DNA of 64,000 bases from assembly GCF_027925525.1 (NCBI RefSeq), contig NZ_BSDJ01000013.1, positions 120,078 through 184,077 of the forward strand. Direction: 5' to 3'. The notes below the pieces were generated by a model. That model had not been told where the DNA came from and ran no database searches. It saw nothing but the letters and a program-made list of their open reading frames with translations. Origin of the DNA: Paenibacillus tyrphae. GTDB taxonomy: Bacteria; Bacillota; Bacilli; Paenibacillales; NBRC-103111. Positions 39,791-48,864 of this stretch are shown piece by piece. How positions within the stretch are numbered: position 1 is the stretch's first letter; every line of letters begins with the position of its first letter. The position numbers were made by a program, and so were the translations under genes.

Positions 39791-40477
39791 ATGAGCTGGA
39801 ATTTTTTCGCCTACCCGCTGGAGGAAATGCCGTTCGTTTTCCTTGTGCTGTTGATCGGCTTTACCGTGCATGAATTCGCGCACGCCTATTTTGCCGACCG
39901 GTTCGGTGATCCGACACCGCGGTCGATGGGGCGGCTCACGCTGAATCCGCGCGTGCACCTCGATCTGCTGGGAATGATCTTTTTTCTGGTCGTCGGCATC
40001 GGATGGGCGAAGCCGGTTCTGGTCAACCGCAGCCATTTCAAAAAGCCCCGGCTGATGGGCATTATCGTCTCGTTAGCCGGGCCGCTCAGCAACTTGGTGC
40101 TTGCTTTCGTAAGCTTAATCCTGTTCTACGCGCTGATCCGTATGGGCGCGTTAACCGGAACGTCGCAAGGGGTAAGCCTGGCGATTCAGCTGTTTTTCAC
40201 CCGGATGGTCCTGATGAATATTTTCTTGTTCATCCTCAACCTGATTCCATTCCCTCCGCTGGACGGCTACCGCATTGTGGAGGATTTGCTGCCGCGCCGC
40301 ATCATGATGAAGATCAAGCCTTACGAGCAGTGGCTGTTTTACGCGATTTTGCTGATGTTCTTTATCCCGCCAATCCAGCGCGTTACGCTGGGGCCGATCT
40401 TTGCCCTGCAGGGGCCCATTTTTGCAGCGTTCGATTCCATTGCGAAGCTGATGTTCGGGGTAGGCATCCGGATGTGA
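39791..40477 (+). CDS. site-2 protease family (M50) membrane metalloprotease
   Basis: A 228-aa polytopic membrane protein. Zinc motif HEFAH is at residues 27-31 in a transmembrane segment, and the second motif LNLIPFPPLDGYRIV (NPxDG-like, here PPLDG) near the middle supplies the third ligand. Short YwhC/YydH-like rhomboid-independent M50 proteases cut substrates in the membrane; target unknown. Starts 10 nt after prmA, so co-transcribed. Not present at this place in B. subtilis. Confidence 0.87.
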   Translation: MSWNFFAYPLEEMPFVFLVLLIGFTVHEFAHAYFADRFGDPTPRSMGRLTLNPRVHLDLLGMIFFLVVGIGWAKPVLVNRSHFKKPRLMGIIVSLAGPLSNLVLAFVSLILFYALIRMGALTGTSQGVSLAIQLFFTRMVLMNIFLFILNLIPFPPLDGYRIVEDLLPRRIMMKIKPYEQWLFYAILLMFFIPPIQRVTLGPIFALQGPIFAAFDSIAKLMFGVGIRM

Positions 40478-40610
40478 TCGTTTCCGGTAATATTGGTTAA
40501 TTTTTTTCGGAAACTAGCGTTTGGAGCGAAAAAAGTGTATGATGAAGGATGACCGTTTCTACGTCTCGTATAAGCGGTCAACCTATTTTTGTGGAAGCGA
40601 AGGATACGGA

Positions 40611-41387
40611 ATGCAGCGATATTTCATTCATCCGGACGAATTTACGGATGCTGTGGTTACGATAACCGGGGACGATGCGCATCATTTGATTCGCGTGATG
40701 CGGGCGAAGCCGGGAGATACGTGTATTGTGAGCGACGGCGTAAGCCGGGAGGCGCTTGTGCGCATTCGTTCTTTGGAGGACCGGCAGGTGACGGCGGATA
40801 TTGTGGACCGTCTGCCGATGGAGAACGAAGCGGCGGTTGACGTATGGATCGCTCAAAGCCTGCCCAAAGGGGACAAGATGGAGCTTGTCATCCAAAAAGG
40901 GACGGAAATCGGCGCGGTCCGTTTTTTGCCGTTCGTTTCGGAGCGTACGGTCGTACAATTGGACGGCAAAAAGGAAGGCAAGCGCTTGGAACGCTGGCAA
41001 AAAATTGCCAAAGAAGCGGCCGAGCAGGCCCACCGCAACCGCGTTCCCGTGGTCGAATCCGTACTCTCCTGGAAGGAGTTGCTGCGGACGGCTTCGGAGG
41101 CGGATGCCTCCTGGATCTGCTACGAGAAGCAGGATGCGCAGCAGCTGCGCCTGGCGATTCGGGAAGCGGTAACCAAGAGAAACGACCGAAGCGACGGAAG
41201 CCGCGTCAAGCTGATGCTTATCGTAGGACCCGAGGGCGGGTTCAGTGAGCGGGAAGTCTCGGAGGCGGAGGCGGCCGGCTGCGTGGCGGTTGGTTTGGGC
41301 AAACGAATACTACGGACGGAGACGGCCGCGATGGTCGGACTTACTTGCATTTTATACGAATCCGGAGAGATGGGGGGAGAACAATAA
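40611..41387 (+). CDS. rsmE: 16S rRNA (uracil(1498)-N(3))-methyltransferase
   Basis: A 258-aa SPOUT methyltransferase. N-terminal PUA-like domain (HPDEFTDAVVTITGDDAHHL) and C-terminal knot with GPEGGFSEREVSEAEAAG. Methylates U1498 of 16S rRNA. ATG 40611 (MQRYFIHPDEF) follows an AAGGA site; an earlier in-frame start at 40521 is not supported. The stop TAA is directly followed by the mtaB ATG. Confidence 0.93.
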   Translation: MQRYFIHPDEFTDAVVTITGDDAHHLIRVMRAKPGDTCIVSDGVSREALVRIRSLEDRQVTADIVDRLPMENEAAVDVWIAQSLPKGDKMELVIQKGTEIGAVRFLPFVSERTVVQLDGKKEGKRLERWQKIAKEAAEQAHRNRVPVVESVLSWKELLRTASEADASWICYEKQDAQQLRLAIREAVTKRNDRSDGSRVKLMLIVGPEGGFSEREVSEAEAAGCVAVGLGKRILRTETAAMVGLTCILYESGEMGGEQ

Positions 41388-42794
41388 ATGGCAACCGTCG
41401 CTTTTCATACGCTTGGATGCAAAGTCAACTTCTACGATACGGAAGCGATCTGGCAGCTGTTTAAACAGGAAGGCTACGAGCAGGTTGATTTCGAATCGAC
41501 AGCCGATGTCTATGTCATCAATACCTGTACGGTGACCAATACGGGGGATAAAAAAAGCCGCCAGATGATTCGGCGCGCCATTCGCAGAAACCCGGAAGCG
41601 ATCGTCGCGGTGACCGGCTGCTATGCGCAAACGTCGCCGGCCGAAATTATGGCGATTCCGGGCGTCGATCTGGTCATTGGAACGCAGGACCGGGACAAAA
41701 TCATGCCTTACGTGAAACAGCTGGAGCAGGAGCGTCAACCGATCAACGCGGTGCGCAATATTATGAAAACACGCGCGTTCGAAGAGCTGGACGTGCCGGA
41801 CTTTTCGGATCGTACGCGCGCTTTCCTGAAAATTCAGGAGGGCTGCAACAACTTCTGCACCTTCTGTATCATTCCGTGGTCACGCGGCCTTATGCGCAGC
41901 CGCGAGCCGCAAAGCGTGCTGAATCAAGCCCGCATGCTCGTCGACGCCGGTTATCAGGAGATCGTGCTGACGGGGATTCATACCGGCGGCTACGGGGAGG
42001 ATATGGAAGATTACAGCCTCGCCAAGCTGCTGTGGGATCTGGACAAGGTCGACGGCCTGAAGCGGATTCGCATCAGCTCGATTGAGGCGAGCCAAATTAC
42101 GGACGAAGTGCTTGAGGTGCTGCAAGCCTCGGACAAAATGTGCCGTCATCTGCACATTCCGCTGCAAGCTGGAGACGACGAAGTGCTCAAGCGGATGCGT
42201 CGGAAATATACGACGGAGCAATTTGCCCGCAAAATCGAGCACATCCACCGGATTATGCCGGGCGTCGCGATTACGACGGACGTTATCGTCGGTTTCCCGG
42301 GGGAGACGGACGAGATGTTCCACCGCGGCTACCAGTTTATGGAACAAATGAAATTTTCGGAAATGCACGTCTTCCCGTACTCCAAGCGGACCGGTACGCC
42401 GGCTGCGCGGATGGAGGATCAGATTGACGAGGAAATCAAAAACGCCCGTGTGCACGAGCTGATCGATTTGTCTGAGAGGATGCAGCTCAGCTACGCGGAG
42501 ACGTTTGTCGGCCAAGTGTTAGAGGTCATTCCGGAGCGGGACTACAAGGGTCAGCCGGGAAGCGGCCTGCTCATGGGCTATTCGGACAATTACCTGCAGC
42601 TCGTGTTCGAAGGCAGCGAGGACTGGATCGGCCAAGTATGCCGGGTGAAGGTCACCGAAGCCGGAGTCAACGAGTGCCGCGGCCAGCTTGTCCGCGCCCC
42701 CGAAGCGGGAGCCGTGCACCTGCCGTCCAGAGCGACGGGCACGGGAGCTTCGGCCGAGACGATTCCGGGACAAGCGGCTAAAGCGATCGTATAA
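41388..42794 (+). CDS. mtaB: tRNA t6A37 methylthiotransferase MtaB
   Basis: A 468-aa radical SAM enzyme that converts t6A37 to ms2t6A in tRNA. N-terminal UPF0004 domain (HTLGCKVNFYDTEA, NTCTVTN, GCYAQ cysteines), radical SAM cluster CNNFCTFC, and a C-terminal TRAM domain. YqeV of B. subtilis, in the same order after rsmE. Starts at the base after the rsmE stop, so translation is coupled. The C-terminus is a short Ala/Gly/Thr-rich tail. Confidence 0.95.
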   Translation: MATVAFHTLGCKVNFYDTEAIWQLFKQEGYEQVDFESTADVYVINTCTVTNTGDKKSRQMIRRAIRRNPEAIVAVTGCYAQTSPAEIMAIPGVDLVIGTQDRDKIMPYVKQLEQERQPINAVRNIMKTRAFEELDVPDFSDRTRAFLKIQEGCNNFCTFCIIPWSRGLMRSREPQSVLNQARMLVDAGYQEIVLTGIHTGGYGEDMEDYSLAKLLWDLDKVDGLKRIRISSIEASQITDEVLEVLQASDKMCRHLHIPLQAGDDEVLKRMRRKYTTEQFARKIEHIHRIMPGVAITTDVIVGFPGETDEMFHRGYQFMEQMKFSEMHVFPYSKRTGTPAARMEDQIDEEIKNARVHELIDLSERMQLSYAETFVGQVLEVIPERDYKGQPGSGLLMGYSDNYLQLVFEGSEDWIGQVCRVKVTEAGVNECRGQLVRAPEAGAVHLPSRATGTGASAETIPGQAAKAIV

Positions 42795-42930
42795 GCTGAA
42801 AAACGAAGGATTTCATTCGACGATAGGCAGGCGCGTCTTCCTGCGGCATCCGTGATTCAAGCCGCCGGTAAGACCGCTTGCGTCCGCCGGGTGAAGTCCT
42901 TTCGATTTCCAATAGGAAAGGGTGATGTCG

Positions 42931-43362
42931 ATGAAGGAAATTTCGGCAGGTGGCGTGGTGTTTCGCAAAATCGGAAACGACGTGCAGGTGCAAATGATCC
43001 AGGACCGGTACGGCAAAATTACGCTGCCGAAAGGCAAGATGGAAGCCGGGGAAACGATAGAGCAAACGGCGCTGCGTGAAATTCTCGAAGAAACGGGAAT
43101 TACGGGAACCATCGTGCGTCCGCTGGAGACGATCACGTACCAATTCGCCATGAACGGCGGGGTCATCGACAAAGAGGTCCACTATTTTCTGGTGGAAGCG
43201 ACTGGAGGCACCTTGCAGGCGCAGGTCGAGGAAATTCGCGGCGTCGAATGGCTTCATCCACTGGAGGCATGGCATCAGCAAACGCATTCTGGATACGGAA
43301 ACAACGATTCGGTTTTGCAAAAGGCGCTGAATGCACTGGGCTACGAAGTGAACGGACAATGA
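42931..43362 (+). CDS. NUDIX hydrolase
   Basis: A 143-aa NUDIX protein with the box GKMEAGETIEQTALREILEETGI (Gx5Ex7REUxEExGU) at about residues 30-52. Probable nucleoside diphosphate-linked substrate such as oxidised nucleotides or dinucleoside polyphosphates; specificity unknown. ATG 42931 has AAGGGTG at 6 nt; GTG 42922 and ATG 42925 lie inside the ribosome-site region. The 136-nt leader from 42795 has hairpin potential (see findings). Confidence 0.9.
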   Translation: MKEISAGGVVFRKIGNDVQVQMIQDRYGKITLPKGKMEAGETIEQTALREILEETGITGTIVRPLETITYQFAMNGGVIDKEVHYFLVEATGGTLQAQVEEIRGVEWLHPLEAWHQQTHSGYGNNDSVLQKALNALGYEVNGQ

Positions 43363-43429
43363 CCGGATTTGACCTGACACGGGGGCTCAGCGGCACCTCG
43401 TCGTACTAAACATTGGGAGGACTTCGGCC

Positions 43430-44800
43430 ATGGCTGTTGTCGTATTGCAGAAAAAAAGAAAAAAACGATTGGAAGAAGGCCACCCATGGGTGTACCGTTC
43501 GGAAATCGAACGCGTGGAAGGTGAAGCACCGCCAGGAGGGCTCGTATCCGTACATACGCACGCCGGTCAATATTTGGCGACCGGGTATTATAATCCGGCT
43601 TCGCAATTAACCGTGCGGATTGTTTCCTACGAACCGATGGAAGAAATGACGCACGCCTACTTTGTCCGCCGGATTCAAGAATGCAAGGAGCACCGGGAAC
43701 GGTTTTTGCCGAACGCAGGGGCGTACCGGCTCGTTTACGGGGAGTCGGATTTCCTGCCGGGACTGATCGTGGACAAGTTTGAGGACGTGCTGGTGGTACA
43801 GATTTTGACGCTCGGCATGGAGCAAGTGCGCGAGGCGGTCGTCTCCGCGTTGGTCGAGGTAATGCGGCCGGCCGGCATTTACGAGCGCAGCGACGTCTCC
43901 GTGCGGCAGCTCGAAGGCCTGGAGCAGCGTACCGGCGTGCTATACGGCGAATGCCCGCAGCATGTCACGATCCGCGAGAACGGGATCGTTCTGGAAGTGG
44001 ATATTGCACAGGGGCAGAAGACCGGTTATTTTTTCGACCAGAGGGAAAACCGGGCCGCTTTGGAACCGCTCATGAAGGGCTGGGGCCGACGGGGCGGCAT
44101 TGAGCTGCAAGAGCGGGTGCTGGACGACGGGACGGTCAAGCGCGTGCCGGTCAACCGGAACGGCAGCGAAGTGACGTTTCCTTATTGGGACGGCGCGACG
44201 GTGCTGGAATGCTTCTCGCATACCGGCAGCTTTACGCTTCATGCGTGCCAATTCGGCGCCAAAAAAGTGACGTGCCTCGACATTTCCGAGCATGCTATCG
44301 AAACGGCCAAGCGGAACGTGGAACTGAATGGCTTTGGCGACCGGGTAGAGTTCGTCGTTGCCGACGCATTCGATTACTTGCGCGAGCAGGCTCGCGGCTT
44401 GGATCTTCGGCAGGAGCGGGGAAAAGCGGGCGAGCGAAAGGTCGATACATCCTTGCCACTTGCCGCGAAAGGCAGAACGTGGGACGTGGTCATTTTGGAC
44501 CCGCCGGCCTTCGCCAAATCGCGGAGCGCGGTCGAAGGCGCTTGCCGCGGCTACAAGGATATTAACCTGCACGGCATGAAGCTGGTAAACGAAGGCGGGT
44601 ACTTGGTGACGGCGAGCTGCTCCTACCATATGAAGCCGGAGCTGTTCCTCGAAACGATCCATGCGGCCGCCCACGATGCGGGCAAAACGCTGCGTCTGAT
44701 CGAATTCCGCAATGCCGGCAAGGACCATCCCCGTATTCTCGGGGTAGACGAAGGCAACTATTTGAAGTTCGCTATTTTTGAGGTTCGAAGCAAACGATAA
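43430..44800 (+). CDS. RlmI-like rRNA large-subunit methyltransferase (PUA + class I MTase)
   Basis: A 456-aa SAM-dependent methyltransferase: PUA domain (AVVVLQKKRKKRLEEGHPWV to about residue 75), then the EEHMT linker and a Rossmann domain with VLECFSHTGSFTLHA, CLDISEHAIETAK and the catalytic DPPAFAKS. RlmI makes m5C1962 in 23S rRNA; the Firmicutes relatives (YwbD-like) are often assumed to do the same. A 30-residue insert (GRRGGIELQERVLDDGTVKR type) before motif I is an addition relative to RlmI. AGGAGG? The upstream site is GGGAGG 10 nt before ATG. Confidence 0.85.
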   Translation: MAVVVLQKKRKKRLEEGHPWVYRSEIERVEGEAPPGGLVSVHTHAGQYLATGYYNPASQLTVRIVSYEPMEEMTHAYFVRRIQECKEHRERFLPNAGAYRLVYGESDFLPGLIVDKFEDVLVVQILTLGMEQVREAVVSALVEVMRPAGIYERSDVSVRQLEGLEQRTGVLYGECPQHVTIRENGIVLEVDIAQGQKTGYFFDQRENRAALEPLMKGWGRRGGIELQERVLDDGTVKRVPVNRNGSEVTFPYWDGATVLECFSHTGSFTLHACQFGAKKVTCLDISEHAIETAKRNVELNGFGDRVEFVVADAFDYLREQARGLDLRQERGKAGERKVDTSLPLAAKGRTWDVVILDPPAFAKSRSAVEGACRGYKDINLHGMKLVNEGGYLVTASCSYHMKPELFLETIHAAAHDAGKTLRLIEFRNAGKDHPRILGVDEGNYLKFAIFEVRSKR

Positions 44801-44819
44801 CAGAATCAGCAAGGAACAA

Positions 44820-44857
44820 GCCTTAGTTCGGTGCGCAGCCGCACTAAGGTTTTTTGA
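44820..44857 (+). terminator. terminator of the RlmI-like gene
   Basis: CCTTAGT (44821-44827) pairs with ACTAAGG (44843-44849), inner GTGCG/CGCAC, then TTTTTT. Confidence 0.8.
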
Positions 44858-44949
44858 TTCCTTGTAGATAGATTTGACGGCGGTGAGGCCGTTGTATTAT
44901 GATCCTTGCGGTAGCTTCTTCATAAGATGATTTCGGAGGTGCAGATTTG

Positions 44950-45543
44950 ATGAATTCGAACATGTCGTTAACCGAGGCGATTCGCGGCCGGAGAAGCGTA
45001 GGGCGCGTCAAGAGCGATTCGATCGCACGGGAAGTGATCGAGCAGCTACTGGAAGCGGGCAACTGGGCGCCAAGCCACCATGCGACCGAGCCATGGCGCT
45101 TTTATGTGATGACCGGCGGCGGCCGGCAAGCGTTGGCCGCCGCGTATGCGGATATTGCAGCCGAAGGCATGTCCGGGCAAGAGCTGGAGGAGCTGCGGGC
45201 GAAGCAGGCGGCCAAGGCGTTCCGTGCGCCGGTGGTGATCGCCGTCGCCGTATCTCCGTCCACGGCGAAAGGGGTCAGCCGCATCGAGGAGTTTGCCGCA
45301 GCGCACGCCGCCGTGCAAAATATGCTGCTGATGGCGCATGCGCTCGGACTCGGGACGATCTGGCGGACCGGGGAGCCGGCCTATCATCCGCGGATGAAGC
45401 AGGCGTTCGGTCTCGGCGAAGCCGATGCCATTGTAGGACTGGTGTACATCGGCATTCCGGAGACGACGCCATCCGAAGGCAAGCGCCGTCCGGCTGCGGA
45501 CAAAACGGTATGGATGACCGGCGAAGCCGACAGCAAGCTGTGA
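44950..45543 (+). CDS. nitroreductase family FMN oxidoreductase
   Basis: A 197-aa nitroreductase: SLTEAIRGRRSVGRVKSDSI, then GNWAPSHHATEPWRFYVM (FMN binding), and GLGTIWRTGEPAYHP in the C-terminal half. Reduces nitro compounds, quinones or flavins with NAD(P)H; physiological substrate not known. GGAGGTG lies 7 nt before ATG 44950; a TTG directly before it is in frame but less likely. Converges with the AraC gene. Confidence 0.9.
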   Translation: MNSNMSLTEAIRGRRSVGRVKSDSIAREVIEQLLEAGNWAPSHHATEPWRFYVMTGGGRQALAAAYADIAAEGMSGQELEELRAKQAAKAFRAPVVIAVAVSPSTAKGVSRIEEFAAAHAAVQNMLLMAHALGLGTIWRTGEPAYHPRMKQAFGLGEADAIVGLVYIGIPETTPSEGKRRPAADKTVWMTGEADSKL

Positions 45544-45568
45544 CTTGCTCCCCATGCCGTCGCAGGGG

Positions 45569-46495
45569 CTATTCCGAATCCGTCTGACTCCGGGCTTTGA
45601 CGGAACGAGCGTATTCGGAAGGGCTCATGCCGGCCGATTTTTTGAACGCTTTGGAAAAATAATGCGGCCCGCTGAAGCCGAGCATCGCGGCAATTTCGGA
45701 AAAGTTGTACGTCTTCTCCCGAATCAGCGATTTGGCCCGACCGATCTTTAATTGATTGTAATAAGACATAACGGACAGCCCGGTTTGGCGCTTGAATTGT
45801 TCTTTCAGCCGGGTTTTGGCCACATGCAGCGCCTCGCTGATTTCTCCGAGCGATACGTTTCCTTCCACATGCTCCTCCAAGTAGCCAATGACCCTTCGGG
45901 CCAACGCTTCGTTATCCTTTTCCCTTGCCGTAAACGAAAGCGGCTTGCTCATCTCCGCATGTCCCAGTCTGCGCAGAAGGCGGATCAGAAACGTCTGCAA
46001 ATACAGCTGGATCAGCTGCTCGCTTCCGGCAGGCGCGTCCTGTCGCCGCTTGAGCGGGTACCGAAACGGGAATTCGAACGCATGCTTTCCCTCCTTGACG
46101 AGCTCCGCCAGAAGATTTCGCTCGGTATCCTCCAAGTGGACAATTTGCCGCGCAAACCGTTTCATCGCTTCAGACCGGCAGTCGAACGTCAGGACGATAA
46201 TGTTCGGAGCGGTGCCTTCACAGGCGTAAAAGCTGTGAAATTCGTCGGGCTCATGAAACACGACCATCCCCTGACGAAGCCGATGCTGTGTCGTGCCCGC
46301 TGTCACCTCCACCTCGCCCTTGTCGACATAAACCAATTCCCAGAAATCGTGCTGCTCGCCCGGGAAAACATAATTTTTGGCAAATTCGAAATAGTACATT
46401 GTGATGATGTTGTCGATGACAATCGTTTGCTTTAAGCGCGTTCGTTGATAGCTCATCTGGTCCTTCGTCTCCTGCTTCGTTCTTACCTCCATCAT
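45569..46495 (-). CDS. AraC family transcriptional regulator
   Basis: A 308-aa protein: N-terminal cupin-like sensing domain (YVFPGEQHDFWELVYVDKGEVE) and two C-terminal AraC helix-turn-helices (VSLGEISEALHVAKTRLKEQ and NFSEIAAMLGFSGPHYFSKA followed by FKKSAGMSPSEYARS). Divergent from the Gfo/Idh/MocA gene, so it probably controls it in response to a sugar-like ligand. A second start, ATG 46456 with AAGGA, is almost as good and would remove 13 residues. Confidence 0.9.
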   Translation of the reverse strand: MMEVRTKQETKDQMSYQRTRLKQTIVIDNIITMYYFEFAKNYVFPGEQHDFWELVYVDKGEVEVTAGTTQHRLRQGMVVFHEPDEFHSFYACEGTAPNIIVLTFDCRSEAMKRFARQIVHLEDTERNLLAELVKEGKHAFEFPFRYPLKRRQDAPAGSEQLIQLYLQTFLIRLLRRLGHAEMSKPLSFTAREKDNEALARRVIGYLEEHVEGNVSLGEISEALHVAKTRLKEQFKRQTGLSVMSYYNQLKIGRAKSLIREKTYNFSEIAAMLGFSGPHYFSKAFKKSAGMSPSEYARSVKARSQTDSE

Positions 46496-46659
46496 ACCTT
46501 GGCTCCGGGCTTCTGAAAAGCGTCACCGGCTGATGCGGGACGGGCTCATTTTGCAAAAAATGCGGCTTCGAAGACAAAGCCACGGTCGCTCCGGCTTTCT
46601 ATAATGGGGGGAGAGAACCTAACCCATTACATACGGAATGCTTGGAGGAGGAGTCAGAC

Positions 46660-47781
46660 ATGAGATTGGCTGTCATTGGCTATGGAGCGAGAATACGCGG
46701 GGTGTTGAAATATGTGCGGCAGGCCAACCCCGAATGCAAGGTTACGGCGGTTGTCGACGTCCGCAAGGACAAGGCGCTGAGCGGTACGGAAGGTTCGGGC
46801 GATATCCGGCTGTTCGAGACGCCCGAGGAGATGCTTGAGCAGGAGAAGCCGGACGGCGTTCTGATCGGCACCCGCTGCTCCTTGCATACGGAAATGGCCC
46901 TGAAGGTGCTTCCGAGCGGAATACCGCTTTATCTCGAAAAACCGGTCGCGACGACGATGGAGGATGCGCTGCGCTTGAAGCGCGGCTTCGAGACCTGTCC
47001 GTCGCCGGTCATCGTCTCTTTCCCGCTGCGCGTCACATCGATCGTGAAGCTGGTGAAGGAAATTATCGATTCCGGCAAAATCGGGACGGTCGAGCATGTC
47101 CAAGCGGTCAACAACGTTCCGTACGGCGGCGTCTATTTTCACAATTGGTACCGGGACGAGAACGAAACGGGGGGCCTCTTTTTGCAAAAGGCAACCCACG
47201 ATTTCGACTATATTAACCATGTGCTCGGGCTTCGTCCGGTCAGCGTCTGCGCGATGACGTCCAAGCAAATTTTCAAGGGCACGAAGCCTGCGGGGCTTCG
47301 GTGCGTCGAATGCGGTGAAAACAAAACGTGCGCCGAGAGCACGGTCGGCACGCCGATGGAGCAGGAATGGCCTTACTGCGCCTTTGCCGAAGATACGGGC
47401 AACGAAGACTCGGGTAGCGCGTTGATCCGCTACGAGACCGGGATGCATGTGTCGTACTCGCAAAACTTTTTCGCCCGGCAAAAAGCAGGCTCCCGCGGCG
47501 CGCGGTTCCTCGGCTACAAGGGGACGGTTGAGTTCGACTTTACGACCGGCATAGTCAAGGTATTCATGCATCACACGCCGCGGGTGGAAACGTACGAGAT
47601 CGACGCGGCGGAAGACCATTTTGGCGGCGACGCGGCGATTGCGGAAAATTACGTCAATATGATCCGCGGCACCGAGGAGTCGATCAGCACGCTCGACGAC
47701 GGTTTGCTTAGCGCGCTCCTTTGCCTGAAAGCGCGGGAGTCGGCGCTCACCGGCACGTTCCAGACGGTCGACTGGACATAG
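46660..47781 (+). CDS. Gfo/Idh/MocA family oxidoreductase
   Basis: A 373-aa NAD(P)-dependent oxidoreductase: MRLAVIGYGARIRGVLKYVR Rossmann start, EKPVATT motif (KP catalytic Lys), and a C-terminal alpha-beta dimer domain. Acts on sugars, sugar acids or inositol-type molecules; the substrate cannot be told. A Cys cluster, C215-x2-C218-x5-C224 and C240, sits in the C-terminal half. A GGAGGAGG site precedes ATG 46660. Under a TATAAT -10 at about 46600 with a poor -35, as expected of an AraC-activated promoter. Confidence 0.88.
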   Translation: MRLAVIGYGARIRGVLKYVRQANPECKVTAVVDVRKDKALSGTEGSGDIRLFETPEEMLEQEKPDGVLIGTRCSLHTEMALKVLPSGIPLYLEKPVATTMEDALRLKRGFETCPSPVIVSFPLRVTSIVKLVKEIIDSGKIGTVEHVQAVNNVPYGGVYFHNWYRDENETGGLFLQKATHDFDYINHVLGLRPVSVCAMTSKQIFKGTKPAGLRCVECGENKTCAESTVGTPMEQEWPYCAFAEDTGNEDSGSALIRYETGMHVSYSQNFFARQKAGSRGARFLGYKGTVEFDFTTGIVKVFMHHTPRVETYEIDAAEDHFGGDAAIAENYVNMIRGTEESISTLDDGLLSALLCLKARESALTGTFQTVDWT

Positions 47782-47785
47782 CGGA

Positions 47786-48625
47786 CTAAAGGGCTTCGCC
47801 GGATTGTTCCGGAGGCAGCCGTTTCAGCAGCTGCTTGCGGGCCCGATTGACGGCTCTGCGCACCGCCGGCGACACATCCTGCTCCAGCTTGGCGAAGCCG
47901 GGCGCGAGCAGGTCCCAATGCTCAGCCGCTGCGGCTGAGGCATACATATTCGTCGCGTGGATGCGGACCGCCTCCTTAGCGCTGGCGATCCATACGCCGA
48001 GCAGCCGAGCAGCCGTTTCCTGCGGATACGAAGCGAGAAGCCCCTCACCGAGCGTGAGCGGGCTTTTTGCTTTTCCGGCTGAGACTGGGGCGCCCGACAT
48101 TAGCAGCTCGGTCAAATCCAGCAGCGGCCGGCTCCATGCCGGGTTGAGGGTTTTGGCCGCGATCCGGACGGAGTGGGCGATGGCAGCGATCTCATGCGGC
48201 AGAGGCGAGGCGGACCATGCGGCCAGCTGCGGATAAAACGCGTGAAACTGCTTAACCAGCAGCGTTCCGCAGGCCTCGCCCGTCCAGCGACGGACGGTGG
48301 CGTGCGGGCTTCCGGCCAAGAAGCGCAGTTGTTCGGCCGTCTCGTCGGGAGCGGCCGTGTAATGGCCGGATAATAGAAAGACGGCAAGCTCCTGAGCCGT
48401 TTCGTCCCCGGATTGCGCAAGTCCGGAAGCCAGGCGGACGAGTCGCTTCGGATCGGGCAGCGCGGCTTCGATCACTTGCAGCGCTTGGTGCTTGACGGCG
48501 CGCGCCTGTTTATCGGGCAGCGTGCCGAGGACCGGGCCCAGAGCGGCCGTTAAGGCGGAAGCCGAGCCGCGGGAGGCGGCGTCCGCCGCATCGCGCTTCC
48601 AGTCTTGTTCGGCAAGCGGCATCAT
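47786..48625 (-). CDS. HEAT-repeat protein (AlkD/DNA-alkylation-repair-like)
   Basis: A 279-aa all-helical, Ala/Leu-rich protein built from repeated two-helix units (for example ALQVIEAALPDPKRLVRLAS and VRRWTGEACGTLLVKQFHAF). The solenoid resembles DNA-alkylation-repair/HEAT families, but no catalytic residue is evident, so it may act as a scaffold. Start ATG 48625 after GGAGGAG; an upstream ATG at 48646 lies before that site. Converges with the Gfo/Idh/MocA gene. Confidence 0.65.
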   Translation of the reverse strand: MMPLAEQDWKRDAADAASRGSASALTAALGPVLGTLPDKQARAVKHQALQVIEAALPDPKRLVRLASGLAQSGDETAQELAVFLLSGHYTAAPDETAEQLRFLAGSPHATVRRWTGEACGTLLVKQFHAFYPQLAAWSASPLPHEIAAIAHSVRIAAKTLNPAWSRPLLDLTELLMSGAPVSAGKAKSPLTLGEGLLASYPQETAARLLGVWIASAKEAVRIHATNMYASAAAAEHWDLLAPGFAKLEQDVSPAVRRAVNRARKQLLKRLPPEQSGEAL

Positions 48626-48777
48626 ATCAAAACTCCTCCGTTTCAAACATTACGTTGTTATATCTTCCCACAATATTACCAAACATACGTTCTAGGGGCA
48701 AGGCATTTGTTATGGCGCAAGACGGAGCTGATCCGAAATCCGACACTCTCCCGGCAGAGGAGGAGAGCAATTCGTAG

Positions 48778-48806
48778 TTTACAGACAAACGGGATAGAGG
48801 TATATT
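48778..48806 (+). promoter_or_regulatory. promoter of the gluconate cluster (gnd)
   Basis: TTTACA (48778-48783), 17 bp, TATATT (48801-48806). The start site (about 48813) is just upstream of the GntR palindrome, so repression is direct. Confidence 0.7.
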
Positions 48807-48823
48807 ATTTTTGAACACATGAA

Positions 48824-48839
48824 TACTTGTATACAAGTA
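48824..48839 (+). promoter_or_regulatory. GntR operator upstream of gnd
   Basis: Perfect palindrome TACTTGTATACAAGTA, essentially the B. subtilis GntR site ATACTTGTATACAAGTAT. Positioned downstream of the start site of gnd. Confidence 0.9.
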
Positions 48840-48864
48840 CACAATATTTATCGAGGTGATAATG

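Noticed and set aside
42855..42895. Hairpin from two CCGCCGG copies before the NUDIX gene
   Set aside because: They are direct repeats, not inverted, so they cannot pair with each other.
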